Positions 46,538 through 56,957 of a DNA stretch of 64,000 nucleotides are shown one piece after another. Positions within the stretch are counted from its first letter, which is position 1. The number at the start of each line of letters is the position of its first letter. The notes beneath the pieces were generated by a model that made no database searches, was not told the origin of the DNA, and worked only from the letters and a program-made list of their open reading frames with translations. The translations under genes were made by a program, and so were the position numbers. This stretch comes from Acinetobacter higginsii (GTDB lineage: Bacteria > Pseudomonadota > Gammaproteobacteria > Pseudomonadales > Moraxellaceae). The stretch lies in assembly GCF_000369525.1 (NCBI RefSeq), contig NZ_KB850072.1:62001-126000 (forward strand), given 5' to 3'.

Positions 46538-46631
46538 TAACTGCCTAAGTTTTGCTAAGATTTGCTTTTTAATAATATATGCAAATCGCAAATAAAATAT
46601 TGAACATTTTTGCGATTTCAGTAGGCAGTTA
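46538..46631 (+). promoter_or_regulatory. Structured leader of the adhesin gene with competing hairpins
   Basis: Nested inverted repeats lie just before the giant adhesin gene. The outer arms TAACTGCCTA (46538-46547) and TAGGCAGTTA (46622-46631) touch the ribosome-binding GGGG. The inner arms AAATCGCAAA (46583-46592) and TTTGCGATTT (46609-46618) are perfect. GATTTGC (46559-46565) can instead pair with GCAAATC (46581-46587), which overlaps the inner left arm, so two structures exclude each other. The rest of 46278-46537 shows no gene. Confidence 0.5.
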
Positions 46632-46640
46632 GGGGTCAAA

Positions 46641-49600
46641 ATGAAACGTGTATTTTTACTGGATAAAAATAATCATAAAGCAGCTGCCACATCTGAGATC
46701 GGAATAGCAGGACAAACAAAACCAATCCTTTTAAATCAAGCTTTGCTTGCAAAATCTGGGGTTAACGTTGATCAAATCTCTTCAATTACACGTATCGGTA
46801 ATGATGCAATTGTGCATCTAGTTGATGGTACAAAAGTTATTCTAGAAGGATTCTTTGTACAGGATACTTTGCAGCTTCCGTTACAGGATGGAGAAAGTTT
46901 ATGGGCTGCAATTGTCGACACTAAAGTTGAAGAGCAGCCGATTTCCGATTATTTAGTCTTAGATGGTGTTCCGCCCGATGTTTTGGCTTCAGACAGCTCA
47001 GTTGTTCGTCCCTTATCTGAGATCCCGAATGCGATTGCAACTGATCGTTCAGTTGAGACTAGCCATGCAATTGCAACGACAGCTTCTAGCACAGTAGGGA
47101 GCATCCCGAGTTGGGCATGGATTACTGGAAGTGTGGCAGGTGTCGGTGCAATCGCTGCTGCCAGTGGTGGTGGGGGTAATGGCAGTAAAAAAAATGATCC
47201 AGCCCCTGATACCACAGCGCCTGTATCACCTCAAGGTAGTTTTACTGCACAACAGGATGGAAAAACCATAATAGGTCAAGCTGAAATTGGCAGTATGGTT
47301 ATTGTGAAAGATGTAACTGGTAAAGTGTTGGCGGAAACGATAGTGGGAGCTGATGGTAAATTTAGTCTGACTTTGGTTCATGCTTTGACCAATGGTGAAC
47401 AGCTTGATATGACTGCTAAAGATCAAGCTGGCAATGAAAGTACGGCTACTCGGATCACGGCACCTGATACAACCGCACCTGTTTCACCTCAAGGTAGTTT
47501 CACTGAGCAACAGGATGGAAAAACCATAACTGGCCAAGCTGAAATTGGCAGTATGGTTATTGTGAAAGATGTAACTGGTAAAGCGTTAGCGGAAACGATA
47601 GTGGGAGCTGATGGTAAATTTAGTCTGACTTTAGTTCATGCTTTGACCAATGGCGAACAGCTTTATGTAACTGCTAAAGATCAAGTTGGCAATGAAAGTA
47701 CAGCTACTCTGATCACAGCCCCTGATACAACCGCACCTGTTGCAGGGCATCTGGCTTTTACACATTTTGTTGATAGTGGTTATTCGGATACGGACTATAT
47801 TACACAAAATAATACGTTTGATCTGCGCTTGACGGGGCAGGAACAAGGAACAGTAGTTAACTACCAAGTGTCTAAAAATGGCGGTGAGTGGAATGAGACT
47901 GTTGCCACACAAAAAGATTTGTCAGATGGAGTTTATCAATTTAAAGCCATTGTGACGGATCCGGCGGGGAATAGCAGTGAAGTGTTGTCTCCGCTTGTGA
48001 CTGTTGATAAAACGCCACCGCAGACTGGTGTTTTATCATTTACTGATTTTACCGATACAGGTGTTTCAGCGACGGATTACATCACCAATGATCAGACCTT
48101 TAATTTGAGCCTTAAAGGGCAGGAACAAGGAACAGTAGTTAGCTATCAAGTGTCTAAAAATGGCGGTGAGTGGACTGAGACCGTTGTCGCACAAAAAGAT
48201 TTGTCAGATGGAGTTTATCAATTTAAAGCCATTGTGACGGATCCGGCGGGGAATAGCAGTGAAGTGTTGTCTCCGCTTGTGACTGTTGATAAAACGCCAC
48301 CGCAGACTGGTGTTTTATCATTTACTGATTTTACCGATACAGGTGTTTCAGCGACGGATTACATCACCAATGATCAGACCTTTAATTTGAGCCTTAAAGG
48401 GCAGGAACAAGGAACAGTAGTTAGCTATCAAGTGTCTAAAAATGGCGGTGAGTGGACTGAGACCGTTGTCGCACAAAAAGATTTGTCAGATGGAGTTTAT
48501 CAATTTAAAGCCATTGTGACGGATCCGGCGGGGAATAGCAGTGAAGTGTTGTCTCCGCTTGTGACTGTTGATAAAACGCCACCGCAGACTGGTGTTTTAT
48601 CATTTATAGATTTTACCGATACAGGTGTTTCAGCGACGGATTACATCACCAACGATCAGACCTTTAATTTGAATCTTAACGGACAGGAACAGGGAACAGT
48701 AGTTACCTACCAAATGTCTAAAAATGGCGGTGAGTGGACTGAGACCGTTGTCGCACAAAAAGATTTGTCAGATGGAGTTTATCAATTTAAAGCCATTGTG
48801 ACGGATCAAGCGGGGAATAGCAGTGAAGTATTGTCTCCTATCGTGACGATAGATACGATCGCACCAGCTGCAGGTACTTTAAAAATAGTTAATTTAAATG
48901 ACACTGGGAGTTCACCTTTTGATCGAATTACCCAAGATAATAGCTTTGATTTACAGGCATTAAATCCAATTGTAATTAATAAAGAAGCCACGCTTAATAA
49001 TCGCTATGAAGTTTCTAAAGATGGTGGGAAAACCTGGGCAGAAACGACTGTTAAACAAGTTAATTTAGCTGATGGTACTTATTTATTTAAGGTTGTTGGA
49101 ACAGACATTGCGGGGAATATTGTAGAAACTGCAATTGAAAAAGTTGTCGTGGATACAGTAGCTCCAGAAGTTGCGACCAAGCTTAAGCTTGTAGAGGGAG
49201 GATCTGGTTCAATCTTAACAGGCACCGCAGAACCTGATGCCACAATCCAAGTGTATGATCAAAATAATAGTTTGGTTTATCCATGGGACACGACAGTTAA
49301 TTCTGATGGCACATTTGCTATAGATTTTAGTCAATATTATTTAAAAGAGCAGACTTTAACGGTAACAGTAACTGACCGCGCGGGAAATGTGAGTGAAAAG
49401 GTAGCCATTGTTGCACCTTTAGATAACATTAAGCCTGAACCCATTCAATCGATTGAGTTCAATGAGGACGGTCGTCGTTTTACTGCAATAGCAGAAGCCA
49501 ATAGCATAGTTAGAATCTATGATGTAAATCATAACGAAATTGGGCGTGGTTATGCCGATAGTGAAGGTAAAGTTTCAGGTCAATTAAATTATGTTTATTT

Positions 49601-52600
49601 AAAGGGGCAACAATTAAGTTTTATTGTTTTTGATCGGGCAGACAACCAGAGTGAAGCCGTTACTGCTTATGCACTAAATGATAATACACCACCAGAGGCA
49701 GCGACAAATCTTCTTCTGGCTGAAAGTCATAATGGATCGATTCTAACGGGTATGGCAGAAGCAAATGCCACGATCTTGATCTATGATGAAAATAGTCAGT
49801 TAGTTTATTCATGGAATAATACGGTTAATGCGGATGGAACATTTGCTGTCTATCTAAATCAATATTATTTAAAAGGCCAAATATTAACTGTAACTGTGAT
49901 TGACCGTGCAGGAAATGTCAGTGAAAAAACCAGCATTGTTGCGCCTATAGATGATATTAATCCTAACCCCATTCAATCAGTTAAGTTTGATCAAGATGGA
50001 CGTCGTTTTACAGCAATAGCAGAAGCCAATAGTACAATTAAAATTTATGATGCAAACCACAATGAAGTTGGACGCGGTTCTGCGGGGAGTGATGGTAAGG
50101 TTTCAGGTTGGTTTGATAATGTCTATTTAAAAGGACAACAATTAAGTTTTATTGTTTTTGATCGAGCTGGAAATCAAAGTGAAGCCCTTTCACTTGAAGC
50201 CATAAAAGACTCAACTCCACCAGATGCGGCTAAGAATCTTAAATTAACGGAGGGCAGCGATAGCTCTATTTTAACGGGTATCGCTGAACCTAATAGCATC
50301 ATTCAAGTTTATGATGAGAATAATAATCTAGTCAGTAGATGGAGCAGTACGGCATATACTGATGGCACATTTACTGTTTATTTGAATCAATTTTATTTAA
50401 ACGCGCAGACGTTAACGGTCACAGTCACTGATCGTGCAGGCAATGTGAGTGAAAAAGTAACGATTGTTGCGCCATTGGATGAAGTTGCACCTCTCGCTGC
50501 TGAAAATATCACTATAAATGAAGCAGGATGGATTTCTGGTCTGGCTGAATCAAATGCAAGAGTTGATATTATTGATCAATATGGAAATTTGATCACAACG
50601 ACTGTGGCCTACAATGGCTCTTTTTCTCACTGGATCAACTATAGTCAATATCAAACACAAACCTTAAGTTTTGTGGTGAGAGATCCTGCAGGAAATCGCA
50701 GTGATGTTGTACAAAAAGTTTTGCCTGTATTACTCAATACCCCGCAAGCTGTGACAGATTTATTGCTTGATATAGAAGGACATAATTTATCTGGTCAGGC
50801 AGTTGCTGGCCAGCAAATTATTGTGAGTAATGCTGTTGGCGAGCGCGTGGATAGTAATTGGTGGAATTTAGTTGTTAATGAAGATGGTACGTTTAATGTA
50901 CAGCTTAATAGCTACTATTTACAAGGACAGACATTATATGTCCGTGCCTTAGACCCAACGAACAATCTATATGGCCCAATCACTGAAGTTATTGCACCTT
51001 TGGATAATATTGAGCCACTGCTCAGTGAGGTGGTTATTACTGAAAATGGTGATGGAATTAGTGGACAATCTGAACCAAAAGCTACAATCAAAGTCATTGA
51101 TGCTGATGGTGATGTTCGTGCAGAGTTCAACACAGATGAAACGGGGCATTTCAATTTAAGTATTTATCCACCAGTTTTACGCGGTGAGCAGTTATTTATT
51201 ACAGCAACGGATTTAGCAAAAAATGTCAGCACGCCAGTTCACATTATTTTTAATGCCGATAGTAATGCGCCCAGCCCAGCTGAAAATATCGTTATGTCTG
51301 ACAATGGTTTCTTTATATCAGGAGATGCTGTACCCGATAGCTACTTAAAAGTTGTAAATGCTCAAGGTTTTCTTGTTGGTGATATCGTTGTCGATAAATG
51401 GGGACATTTTAATATTGAATTAAATCGTTCTCAAGCGACGGGTGAGGTACTACGGGTTGTTGTAGAACAAAATGGCTATCAAAGTAACTATACCGAAGTT
51501 ATTACGCCAGTCGATACTGTCGCACCAGCTGCGGCAACGCAATTTGCAGTCAATCAATCTGGTTATCTCATCGGTCATGCAGAACCTAAGGCCTTAGTTG
51601 AAATAACTTATAATTTTGATGGTCAGCCGTCTTATACCAATACAGTTATTGTGAAAAAGGAGGGAATATTTGAAGTCTATATGAATAATAAAGCAACCTC
51701 ATTGGCTGTGACTGTAATTGATAGTGCGGGAAACCAAAGTGCTACGGTAATAATTAAACCAACAGAGATTCCCCAGATTAAGGTAGATCAATTTAGAGGA
51801 GATCAGACCGATAATATTTATCAAGTAGATCATGGTTCTGATTTTATCCAAGAATATCGTATTGAGCATTATGAAAATTATAAAGAAGTGTGGGTAGATG
51901 ATAGCCATTATGTATCTCAGTGGTTTGATGGATATTATGAAAAGCAATGGATAGAAGGCCATTATGAACCAGTTTTAATAGAAGGCCATTATGAGGAAAT
52001 TTGGTTTGACAATGGGGAATGGCGCTACCGTGATTACTATAGTGATCAGGACGGGAAGCGTTACTATACTGATGATGGTTCATATGATGCTTATGTAAAT
52101 CAGTATTTTGACTCCGAATTAGGATTATGGCAGGACGGTTATGCCCTTAATGGACCTGAGATTGAGCAAGAATGGGTTAGCAATCTGTATTCTGAACAAA
52201 TTTGGGTTGGTGATTCTTACGAAGATCAGTGGCTTGAAGGTCATTATGAAAATGTTTGGATTGAAAGGCATGAGGAATATTCGTGGGTTGAAAGTGGTTA
52301 TTGGGAAAATCAACTAATCGAATCTGGTTACAGAGATATAGACTTTGGTGGGCATGATAAAGTTTTGAGTTCTGTAAGTTATAGCCTGATGGGGAATTAT
52401 GACTGGGTAAATGACCCAGAAAGTATAGAAAGACATTTAGAAAGTGGGCGTTATATTGAAGATCTTGAGCTAGTTGGTAGTGCAAATATCAATGCCACAG
52501 GTAATGGATTGAATAATGTCCTTACCGGAAATGCTGGGAACAATATTTTGGATGGTCGTGGTGGTCACGATACCTATATTGGAGGTGCTGGTTCGGATAC

Positions 52601-52913
52601 TGTGATTTATAACATATTGAATTATAGTGATGGACTTGTTGATCGCTGGCAAGATTTTCATGTCGGTAATGTCTGGACAGATTTGCAAGCAGATAAGATT
52701 GATCTCAGTCAATTATTGACGGATTATGCTGGAGATGGCTCAGTTGCATCTCTGGAAAAATTCATTCATGTCAAGCAAGAGGGCGAGAATACCATCGTGA
52801 GTATAGATCGAGATGGTGAAGCCTCTGCTGAGAGCGGTGTTCAGTTAGTGTTACTCAACAATGTCAACACAACATTGAGTGAATTATTGGGCAACCATCA
52901 AATTATTTTTTAA
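46641..52913 (+). CDS. Giant Bap-like repeat adhesin, type I-secreted
   Basis: A 2090-residue biofilm-type adhesin. Residues 1-110 resemble the BapA prefix domain. A hydrophobic Gly/Ala-rich stretch (about 155-180) may stall export. Ig-like repeats follow: two 86-residue units (DTTAPVSPQGSF), four 94-residue units (VDKTPPQTGVLSF, two of them identical at DNA level), then about ten diverged Ig-like units with DRAGNVSE ends. Residues about 1734-1900 are an unusual Trp/Tyr/Glu nonapeptide region. The end has RTX-like NNVLTGNAGNNILDGRGG and a VCA0849-type C-terminal secretion signal. No matching ABC exporter is in the window. Leader hairpins suggest post-transcriptional control. Surface adhesion in biofilms is the likely role. 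Confidence 0.88.
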   Translation: MKRVFLLDKNNHKAAATSEIGIAGQTKPILLNQALLAKSGVNVDQISSITRIGNDAIVHLVDGTKVILEGFFVQDTLQLPLQDGESLWAAIVDTKVEEQPISDYLVLDGVPPDVLASDSSVVRPLSEIPNAIATDRSVETSHAIATTASSTVGSIPSWAWITGSVAGVGAIAAASGGGGNGSKKNDPAPDTTAPVSPQGSFTAQQDGKTIIGQAEIGSMVIVKDVTGKVLAETIVGADGKFSLTLVHALTNGEQLDMTAKDQAGNESTATRITAPDTTAPVSPQGSFTEQQDGKTITGQAEIGSMVIVKDVTGKALAETIVGADGKFSLTLVHALTNGEQLYVTAKDQVGNESTATLITAPDTTAPVAGHLAFTHFVDSGYSDTDYITQNNTFDLRLTGQEQGTVVNYQVSKNGGEWNETVATQKDLSDGVYQFKAIVTDPAGNSSEVLSPLVTVDKTPPQTGVLSFTDFTDTGVSATDYITNDQTFNLSLKGQEQGTVVSYQVSKNGGEWTETVVAQKDLSDGVYQFKAIVTDPAGNSSEVLSPLVTVDKTPPQTGVLSFTDFTDTGVSATDYITNDQTFNLSLKGQEQGTVVSYQVSKNGGEWTETVVAQKDLSDGVYQFKAIVTDPAGNSSEVLSPLVTVDKTPPQTGVLSFIDFTDTGVSATDYITNDQTFNLNLNGQEQGTVVTYQMSKNGGEWTETVVAQKDLSDGVYQFKAIVTDQAGNSSEVLSPIVTIDTIAPAAGTLKIVNLNDTGSSPFDRITQDNSFDLQALNPIVINKEATLNNRYEVSKDGGKTWAETTVKQVNLADGTYLFKVVGTDIAGNIVETAIEKVVVDTVAPEVATKLKLVEGGSGSILTGTAEPDATIQVYDQNNSLVYPWDTTVNSDGTFAIDFSQYYLKEQTLTVTVTDRAGNVSEKVAIVAPLDNIKPEPIQSIEFNEDGRRFTAIAEANSIVRIYDVNHNEIGRGYADSEGKVSGQLNYVYLKGQQLSFIVFDRADNQSEAVTAYALNDNTPPEAATNLLLAESHNGSILTGMAEANATILIYDENSQLVYSWNNTVNADGTFAVYLNQYYLKGQILTVTVIDRAGNVSEKTSIVAPIDDINPNPIQSVKFDQDGRRFTAIAEANSTIKIYDANHNEVGRGSAGSDGKVSGWFDNVYLKGQQLSFIVFDRAGNQSEALSLEAIKDSTPPDAAKNLKLTEGSDSSILTGIAEPNSIIQVYDENNNLVSRWSSTAYTDGTFTVYLNQFYLNAQTLTVTVTDRAGNVSEKVTIVAPLDEVAPLAAENITINEAGWISGLAESNARVDIIDQYGNLITTTVAYNGSFSHWINYSQYQTQTLSFVVRDPAGNRSDVVQKVLPVLLNTPQAVTDLLLDIEGHNLSGQAVAGQQIIVSNAVGERVDSNWWNLVVNEDGTFNVQLNSYYLQGQTLYVRALDPTNNLYGPITEVIAPLDNIEPLLSEVVITENGDGISGQSEPKATIKVIDADGDVRAEFNTDETGHFNLSIYPPVLRGEQLFITATDLAKNVSTPVHIIFNADSNAPSPAENIVMSDNGFFISGDAVPDSYLKVVNAQGFLVGDIVVDKWGHFNIELNRSQATGEVLRVVVEQNGYQSNYTEVITPVDTVAPAAATQFAVNQSGYLIGHAEPKALVEITYNFDGQPSYTNTVIVKKEGIFEVYMNNKATSLAVTVIDSAGNQSATVIIKPTEIPQIKVDQFRGDQTDNIYQVDHGSDFIQEYRIEHYENYKEVWVDDSHYVSQWFDGYYEKQWIEGHYEPVLIEGHYEEIWFDNGEWRYRDYYSDQDGKRYYTDDGSYDAYVNQYFDSELGLWQDGYALNGPEIEQEWVSNLYSEQIWVGDSYEDQWLEGHYENVWIERHEEYSWVESGYWENQLIESGYRDIDFGGHDKVLSSVSYSLMGNYDWVNDPESIERHLESGRYIEDLELVGSANINATGNGLNNVLTGNAGNNILDGRGGHDTYIGGAGSDTVIYNILNYSDGLVDRWQDFHVGNVWTDLQADKIDLSQLLTDYAGDGSVASLEKFIHVKQEGENTIVSIDRDGEASAESGVQLVLLNNVNTTLSELLGNHQIIF
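47220..47735 (+). repeat. Two 258-bp repeats in the adhesin gene
   Basis: Units starting 47220 and 47478 encode nearly the same 86 residues. Confidence 0.8.
47729..48856 (+). repeat. Four 282-bp tandem repeats in the adhesin gene
   Basis: Period 282 bases (94 residues). Copies at 48011-48292 and 48293-48574 appear identical base for base; the first and the last copy are slightly diverged. Confidence 0.85.
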
Positions 52914-52933
52914 ACATCTTTTTATGAAAATCC

Positions 52934-52961
52934 AAGAGCTGTCAATGACAGCTCTTTTTCT
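52934..52961 (+). terminator. Intrinsic terminator of the adhesin gene
   Basis: AAGAGCTGTC pairs with GACAGCTCTT around AAT, followed by T residues. Confidence 0.92.
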
Positions 52962-53039
52962 TGGTTGTAGACAATTTGTTCAATCAAAATCAGTTTGAAG
53001 AAAAAATACTAAAAAAGTCGAGTTTTTTTTTATTCACCC

Positions 53040-53065
53040 CTTGAAGCTATTTTTTTTAACCCCAC
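53040..53065 (+). promoter_or_regulatory. Sigma-32 heat-shock promoter of groESL
   Basis: CTTGAA at 53040-53045 and CCCCAC at 53060-53065 are 14 bases apart, in good agreement with the RpoH consensus. It lies 85 bases before groES. Confidence 0.78.
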
Positions 53066-53149
53066 AAAAGTGGCATATCAAAATTTTATGTATTGCCATG
53101 AATTGGCGATACGAATTAATCAAAAAGACTAAGTCTGATGGAGTTAACT

Positions 53150-53440
53150 ATGAGCAACATTCGTCCATTACATGATCGTGTTGTTATTCGTCGCGTAGAA
53201 GAAGAAACTAAAACGGCTGGTGGTATTTTACTTCCAGGTTCTGCTGCTGAAAAACCTTCTCAAGGTGAAGTAATTGCAGTAGGTAATGGTCAAATCACTG
53301 ACAATGGCGTTCGCGCTTTAGACGTTAAAGTTGGCGATAAAGTATTGTTCGGTACTTATGCTGGTACAACAGTAAAAGTAAGCGGTGAAGAGCTCTTGAT
53401 CATGAAAGAGTCAGATATCTTAGCTGTACTTGAAGGCTAA
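53150..53440 (+). CDS. groES: Co-chaperonin GroES
   Basis: A 96-residue ring co-chaperonin that caps GroEL. It starts [15 protein letters not shown] and has the mobile loop [29 protein letters not shown] and the final [11 protein letters not shown] choose ATG 53150, six bases after GGAG, over the in-frame ATG at 53138. It lies 59 bases before groEL behind a sigma-32 promoter. Confidence 0.97.
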   Translation: MSNIRPLHDRVVIRRVEEETKTAGGILLPGSAAEKPSQGEVIAVGNGQITDNGVRALDVKVGDKVLFGTYAGTTVKVSGEELLIMKESDILAVLEG

Positions 53441-53463
53441 TCGATACATAACTCACAAATTAA

Positions 53464-55134
<1,671 letters not shown>

Positions 55135-55236
55135 ACCGCTCAATTAAATCATAACTGATTGAAATTTATATTTTATTTAAATTAAATCAGAATGATTACT
55201 CACAGTATTACTCACATATGGTTTTACTGTAAGTAT

Positions 55237-55262
55237 AAAGGCCGCTAAATGCGGCCTTTTTT
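55237..55262 (+). terminator. Intrinsic terminator between groEL and prophage
   Basis: AAAGGCCGC pairs with GCGGCCTTT around TAAAT, followed by a T-run; stronger on the plus strand. Confidence 0.88.
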
Positions 55263-55273
55263 ATTGCTTAAAT

Positions 55274-55498
55274 TTAAGCAGATAAATCATTAGCTTCACT
55301 ATCCTGAACTTTCTTTAAAATACAAGACAGCACATAACTATTAAGCCAGACATTCTTTCGACCATCCTTAGCAGGTGGTTTTACTCGACCATCCTGAATA
55401 CGAGCATAAAGTTCTTTTTCAGTAATGTTTAATCGGAAAGCAAATTCAGCTGTAGAAACTAAACGCTCAGTGTTTGTTAAATCAATTGCAACCGCCAT
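55274..55498 (-). CDS. Small helix-turn-helix phage protein (excisionase-like)
   Basis: A 74-residue protein. VSTAEFAFRLNITEKELYARIQDGRVKPPAKDGRKNVW is a winged-helix/MerR-type DNA-binding pattern like those in excisionases and AlpA proteins. It is the last gene of the leftward prophage operon and abuts the previous stop codon. If it is an excisionase, the prophage attachment site should be close on its left; no integrase is visible there. Confidence 0.6.
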   Translation of the reverse strand: MAVAIDLTNTERLVSTAEFAFRLNITEKELYARIQDGRVKPPAKDGRKNVWLNSYVLSCILKKVQDSEANDLSA

Positions 55499-55768
55499 TC
55501 AAGTTTCCTCCGCATCCGCTGTTGCTTCTTTCGCTTCATCTGTTAATTTTTCAATGGCTTTTACAATGTCATCGAGCTCAAAATCTTTTCGGGAACTAAA
55601 ATCGAATAAACCGCATAAATGCCCATGTATTTTATAAATTCCACGTTCCCAACGATCTTTCCGAACAATCTTGCCATCATCTCTAAATTCGAAGTGCTCT
55701 GGCTTTAAATCTCTATTTTGAAATTCAGGGCAGCGCAGATCGAATTCAGTTACTTCACGTTTAATCAT
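55499..55768 (-). CDS. Hypothetical prophage protein, 89 residues
   Basis: A charged soluble protein with a beta-rich first part (FEFRDDGKIVRKDRWERGIYKIHG) and a helical acidic tail. Its start overlaps the previous gene by eight bases. The function is unknown; similar short genes are common in Acinetobacter prophage early operons. Confidence 0.6.
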   Translation of the reverse strand: MIKREVTEFDLRCPEFQNRDLKPEHFEFRDDGKIVRKDRWERGIYKIHGHLCGLFDFSSRKDFELDDIVKAIEKLTDEAKEATADAEET

Positions 55769-56186
55769 TTCCGCCCCGTGCTGCTTCTACCATTGCTTTG
55801 GTTTCAGACTCAAAAACATCAAAACATTTATCGCCATGTACCGAAGCTAAATGCAAAAATTTGAACATAAAAAATGATTGCTCTTTTTCTGCCTTAGGTG
55901 GAATGTCAAAACCTAATTGACGATAAATTTGCGCTGCTTTAATAAACTTAAAACATGGCATACCTAAAATTTCATCTATTACAGGTGTGATTGTTTTAGG
56001 TAAAAGTACAAATTCAGCTTCTGGCACCACCACGCAGCCCTCGAGCTTATCAGTCGCCATTTCCCAAGCCTTTTTCATCTCATGCTTTAAATAAGATTTA
56101 TCAGCATATTCGACTGATGACGTATCAGCAGGAAGTTCGCCATGTCGTTTGGTGAAAAACTCATCAAAATCTTTTTCAATATTCAT
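55761..56186 (-). CDS. Hypothetical prophage protein, 141 residues
   Basis: Soluble and acidic. The central LLPKTITPVIDEILGMPCFKFIKAAQIYRQLGFDIPPKAEKEQ resembles phage proteins of unknown role. The start ATG overlaps the upstream stop as ATGA, showing coupling. Confidence 0.62.
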   Translation of the reverse strand: MNIEKDFDEFFTKRHGELPADTSSVEYADKSYLKHEMKKAWEMATDKLEGCVVVPEAEFVLLPKTITPVIDEILGMPCFKFIKAAQIYRQLGFDIPPKAEKEQSFFMFKFLHLASVHGDKCFDVFESETKAMVEAARGGND

Positions 56187-56587
56187 GCTGCAGCCCTCAC
56201 GCTTGAATTAGTTTTAACCCCTCTAACACGGTACCCGAGTTTAGTACGACTCATGCCGATCTGATCTGCAGCTAAGCGTTGATTGCCTTTGCTATAAATT
56301 AGGGCTTTTTGAATGATGGCCATTTCAATATAAGAAAGGATTCTTTTAACCGCCGTACCTTCGACCTCAATTGCACATTCAATATCATTCTCACAAAGAA
56401 CAATCCCTGTATTTTTAGCTTTTAGCCAGGTATCCCAAAGAACTGCAATTTGATCGAATCTAAAAATGCAGTTTGTGTTACGCTGGATAGAATGGATACT
56501 GCCTTTCTGATCCCAATCAATTTTCAGCACACCCAAGGCTTTAACATGGTCCGTAAAGTATGTTTGCTCAACTTTGATATTTAGCAT
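56183..56587 (-). CDS. Fis-type helix-turn-helix phage protein
   Basis: A 134-residue protein whose C-terminus IEMAIIQKALIYSKGNQRLAADQIGMSRTKLGYRVR is a Fis/NtrC-type helix-turn-helix, where GNQRLAADQIGMSRTKL is the recognition unit. The N-terminal 70 residues are unrecognised. It is probably a transcriptional regulator in the early operon. It overlaps both neighbours by a few bases. Confidence 0.7.
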   Translation of the reverse strand: MLNIKVEQTYFTDHVKALGVLKIDWDQKGSIHSIQRNTNCIFRFDQIAVLWDTWLKAKNTGIVLCENDIECAIEVEGTAVKRILSYIEMAIIQKALIYSKGNQRLAADQIGMSRTKLGYRVRGVKTNSSVRAAA

Positions 56588-56814
56588 GATGTTCTCCCAA
56601 CTACTTTAACCAGGGCGCGATATTGTTCTTGAAGTTGCACGGCACGGTGTTCAATCCATCGTGTTTTTAATCGTGTATATTCAGGTTCACGACAGTCACG
56701 ATGCAGGTTTTTGAAATTTTCTGAGCATTCTTCATATTGCTCTGACGCTCGTTTGGTTGCCGCTTCTAAGCTCAATTCAGCTGGCATTAATATCAACTTT
56801 TCTTGCTCTGACAT
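56581..56814 (-). CDS. Hypothetical prophage protein, 77 residues
   Basis: A helical, charged protein (ATKRASEQYEECSENFKNLHRDC region). I place the start at ATG 56814, six bases after GGAG, where it overlaps the stop of the 47-residue frame as TAATG. The function is unknown. Confidence 0.6.
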   Translation of the reverse strand: MSEQEKLILMPAELSLEAATKRASEQYEECSENFKNLHRDCREPEYTRLKTRWIEHRAVQLQEQYRALVKVVGRTSC

Positions 56815-56957
56815 TACTTTCTCCAAATCGATTCTTTAAACTTGGCGTTGGCCACCAGATCCGTAATTTCTGATTCATTCACATTTTGGAAAATGTGCGT
56901 CATATTTCCCCCGAATACATAAAGTATTCGGGTTTGGGTGGAGTAATTGAATTTCAT
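56814..56957 (-). CDS. 47-residue coupled prophage ORF
   Basis: Reads MKFNYSTQTRILYVFGGN, then MTHIFQNVNESEITDL and ends KESIWRK. The ATG at 56957 overlaps the stop of the 459-residue gene as ATGA, with AGGA upstream. Its stop TAA overlaps the next start. Both junctions are typical of phage operons, so I accept it despite its size. A second start at 56903 with GGGGG in front would give 29 residues. The function is unknown. Confidence 0.6.
   Translation of the reverse strand: MKFNYSTQTRILYVFGGNMTHIFQNVNESEITDLVANAKFKESIWRK

Noticed and set aside
47226..47912. Minus-strand frames within the adhesin repeats
   Set aside because: They repeat with the repeat units and are shadows of the coding strand.
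48011..48574. Tandem repeats considered as a CRISPR-like or insertion element
   Set aside because: The 282-base units are in frame inside a continuous coding sequence and encode Ig-like domains.
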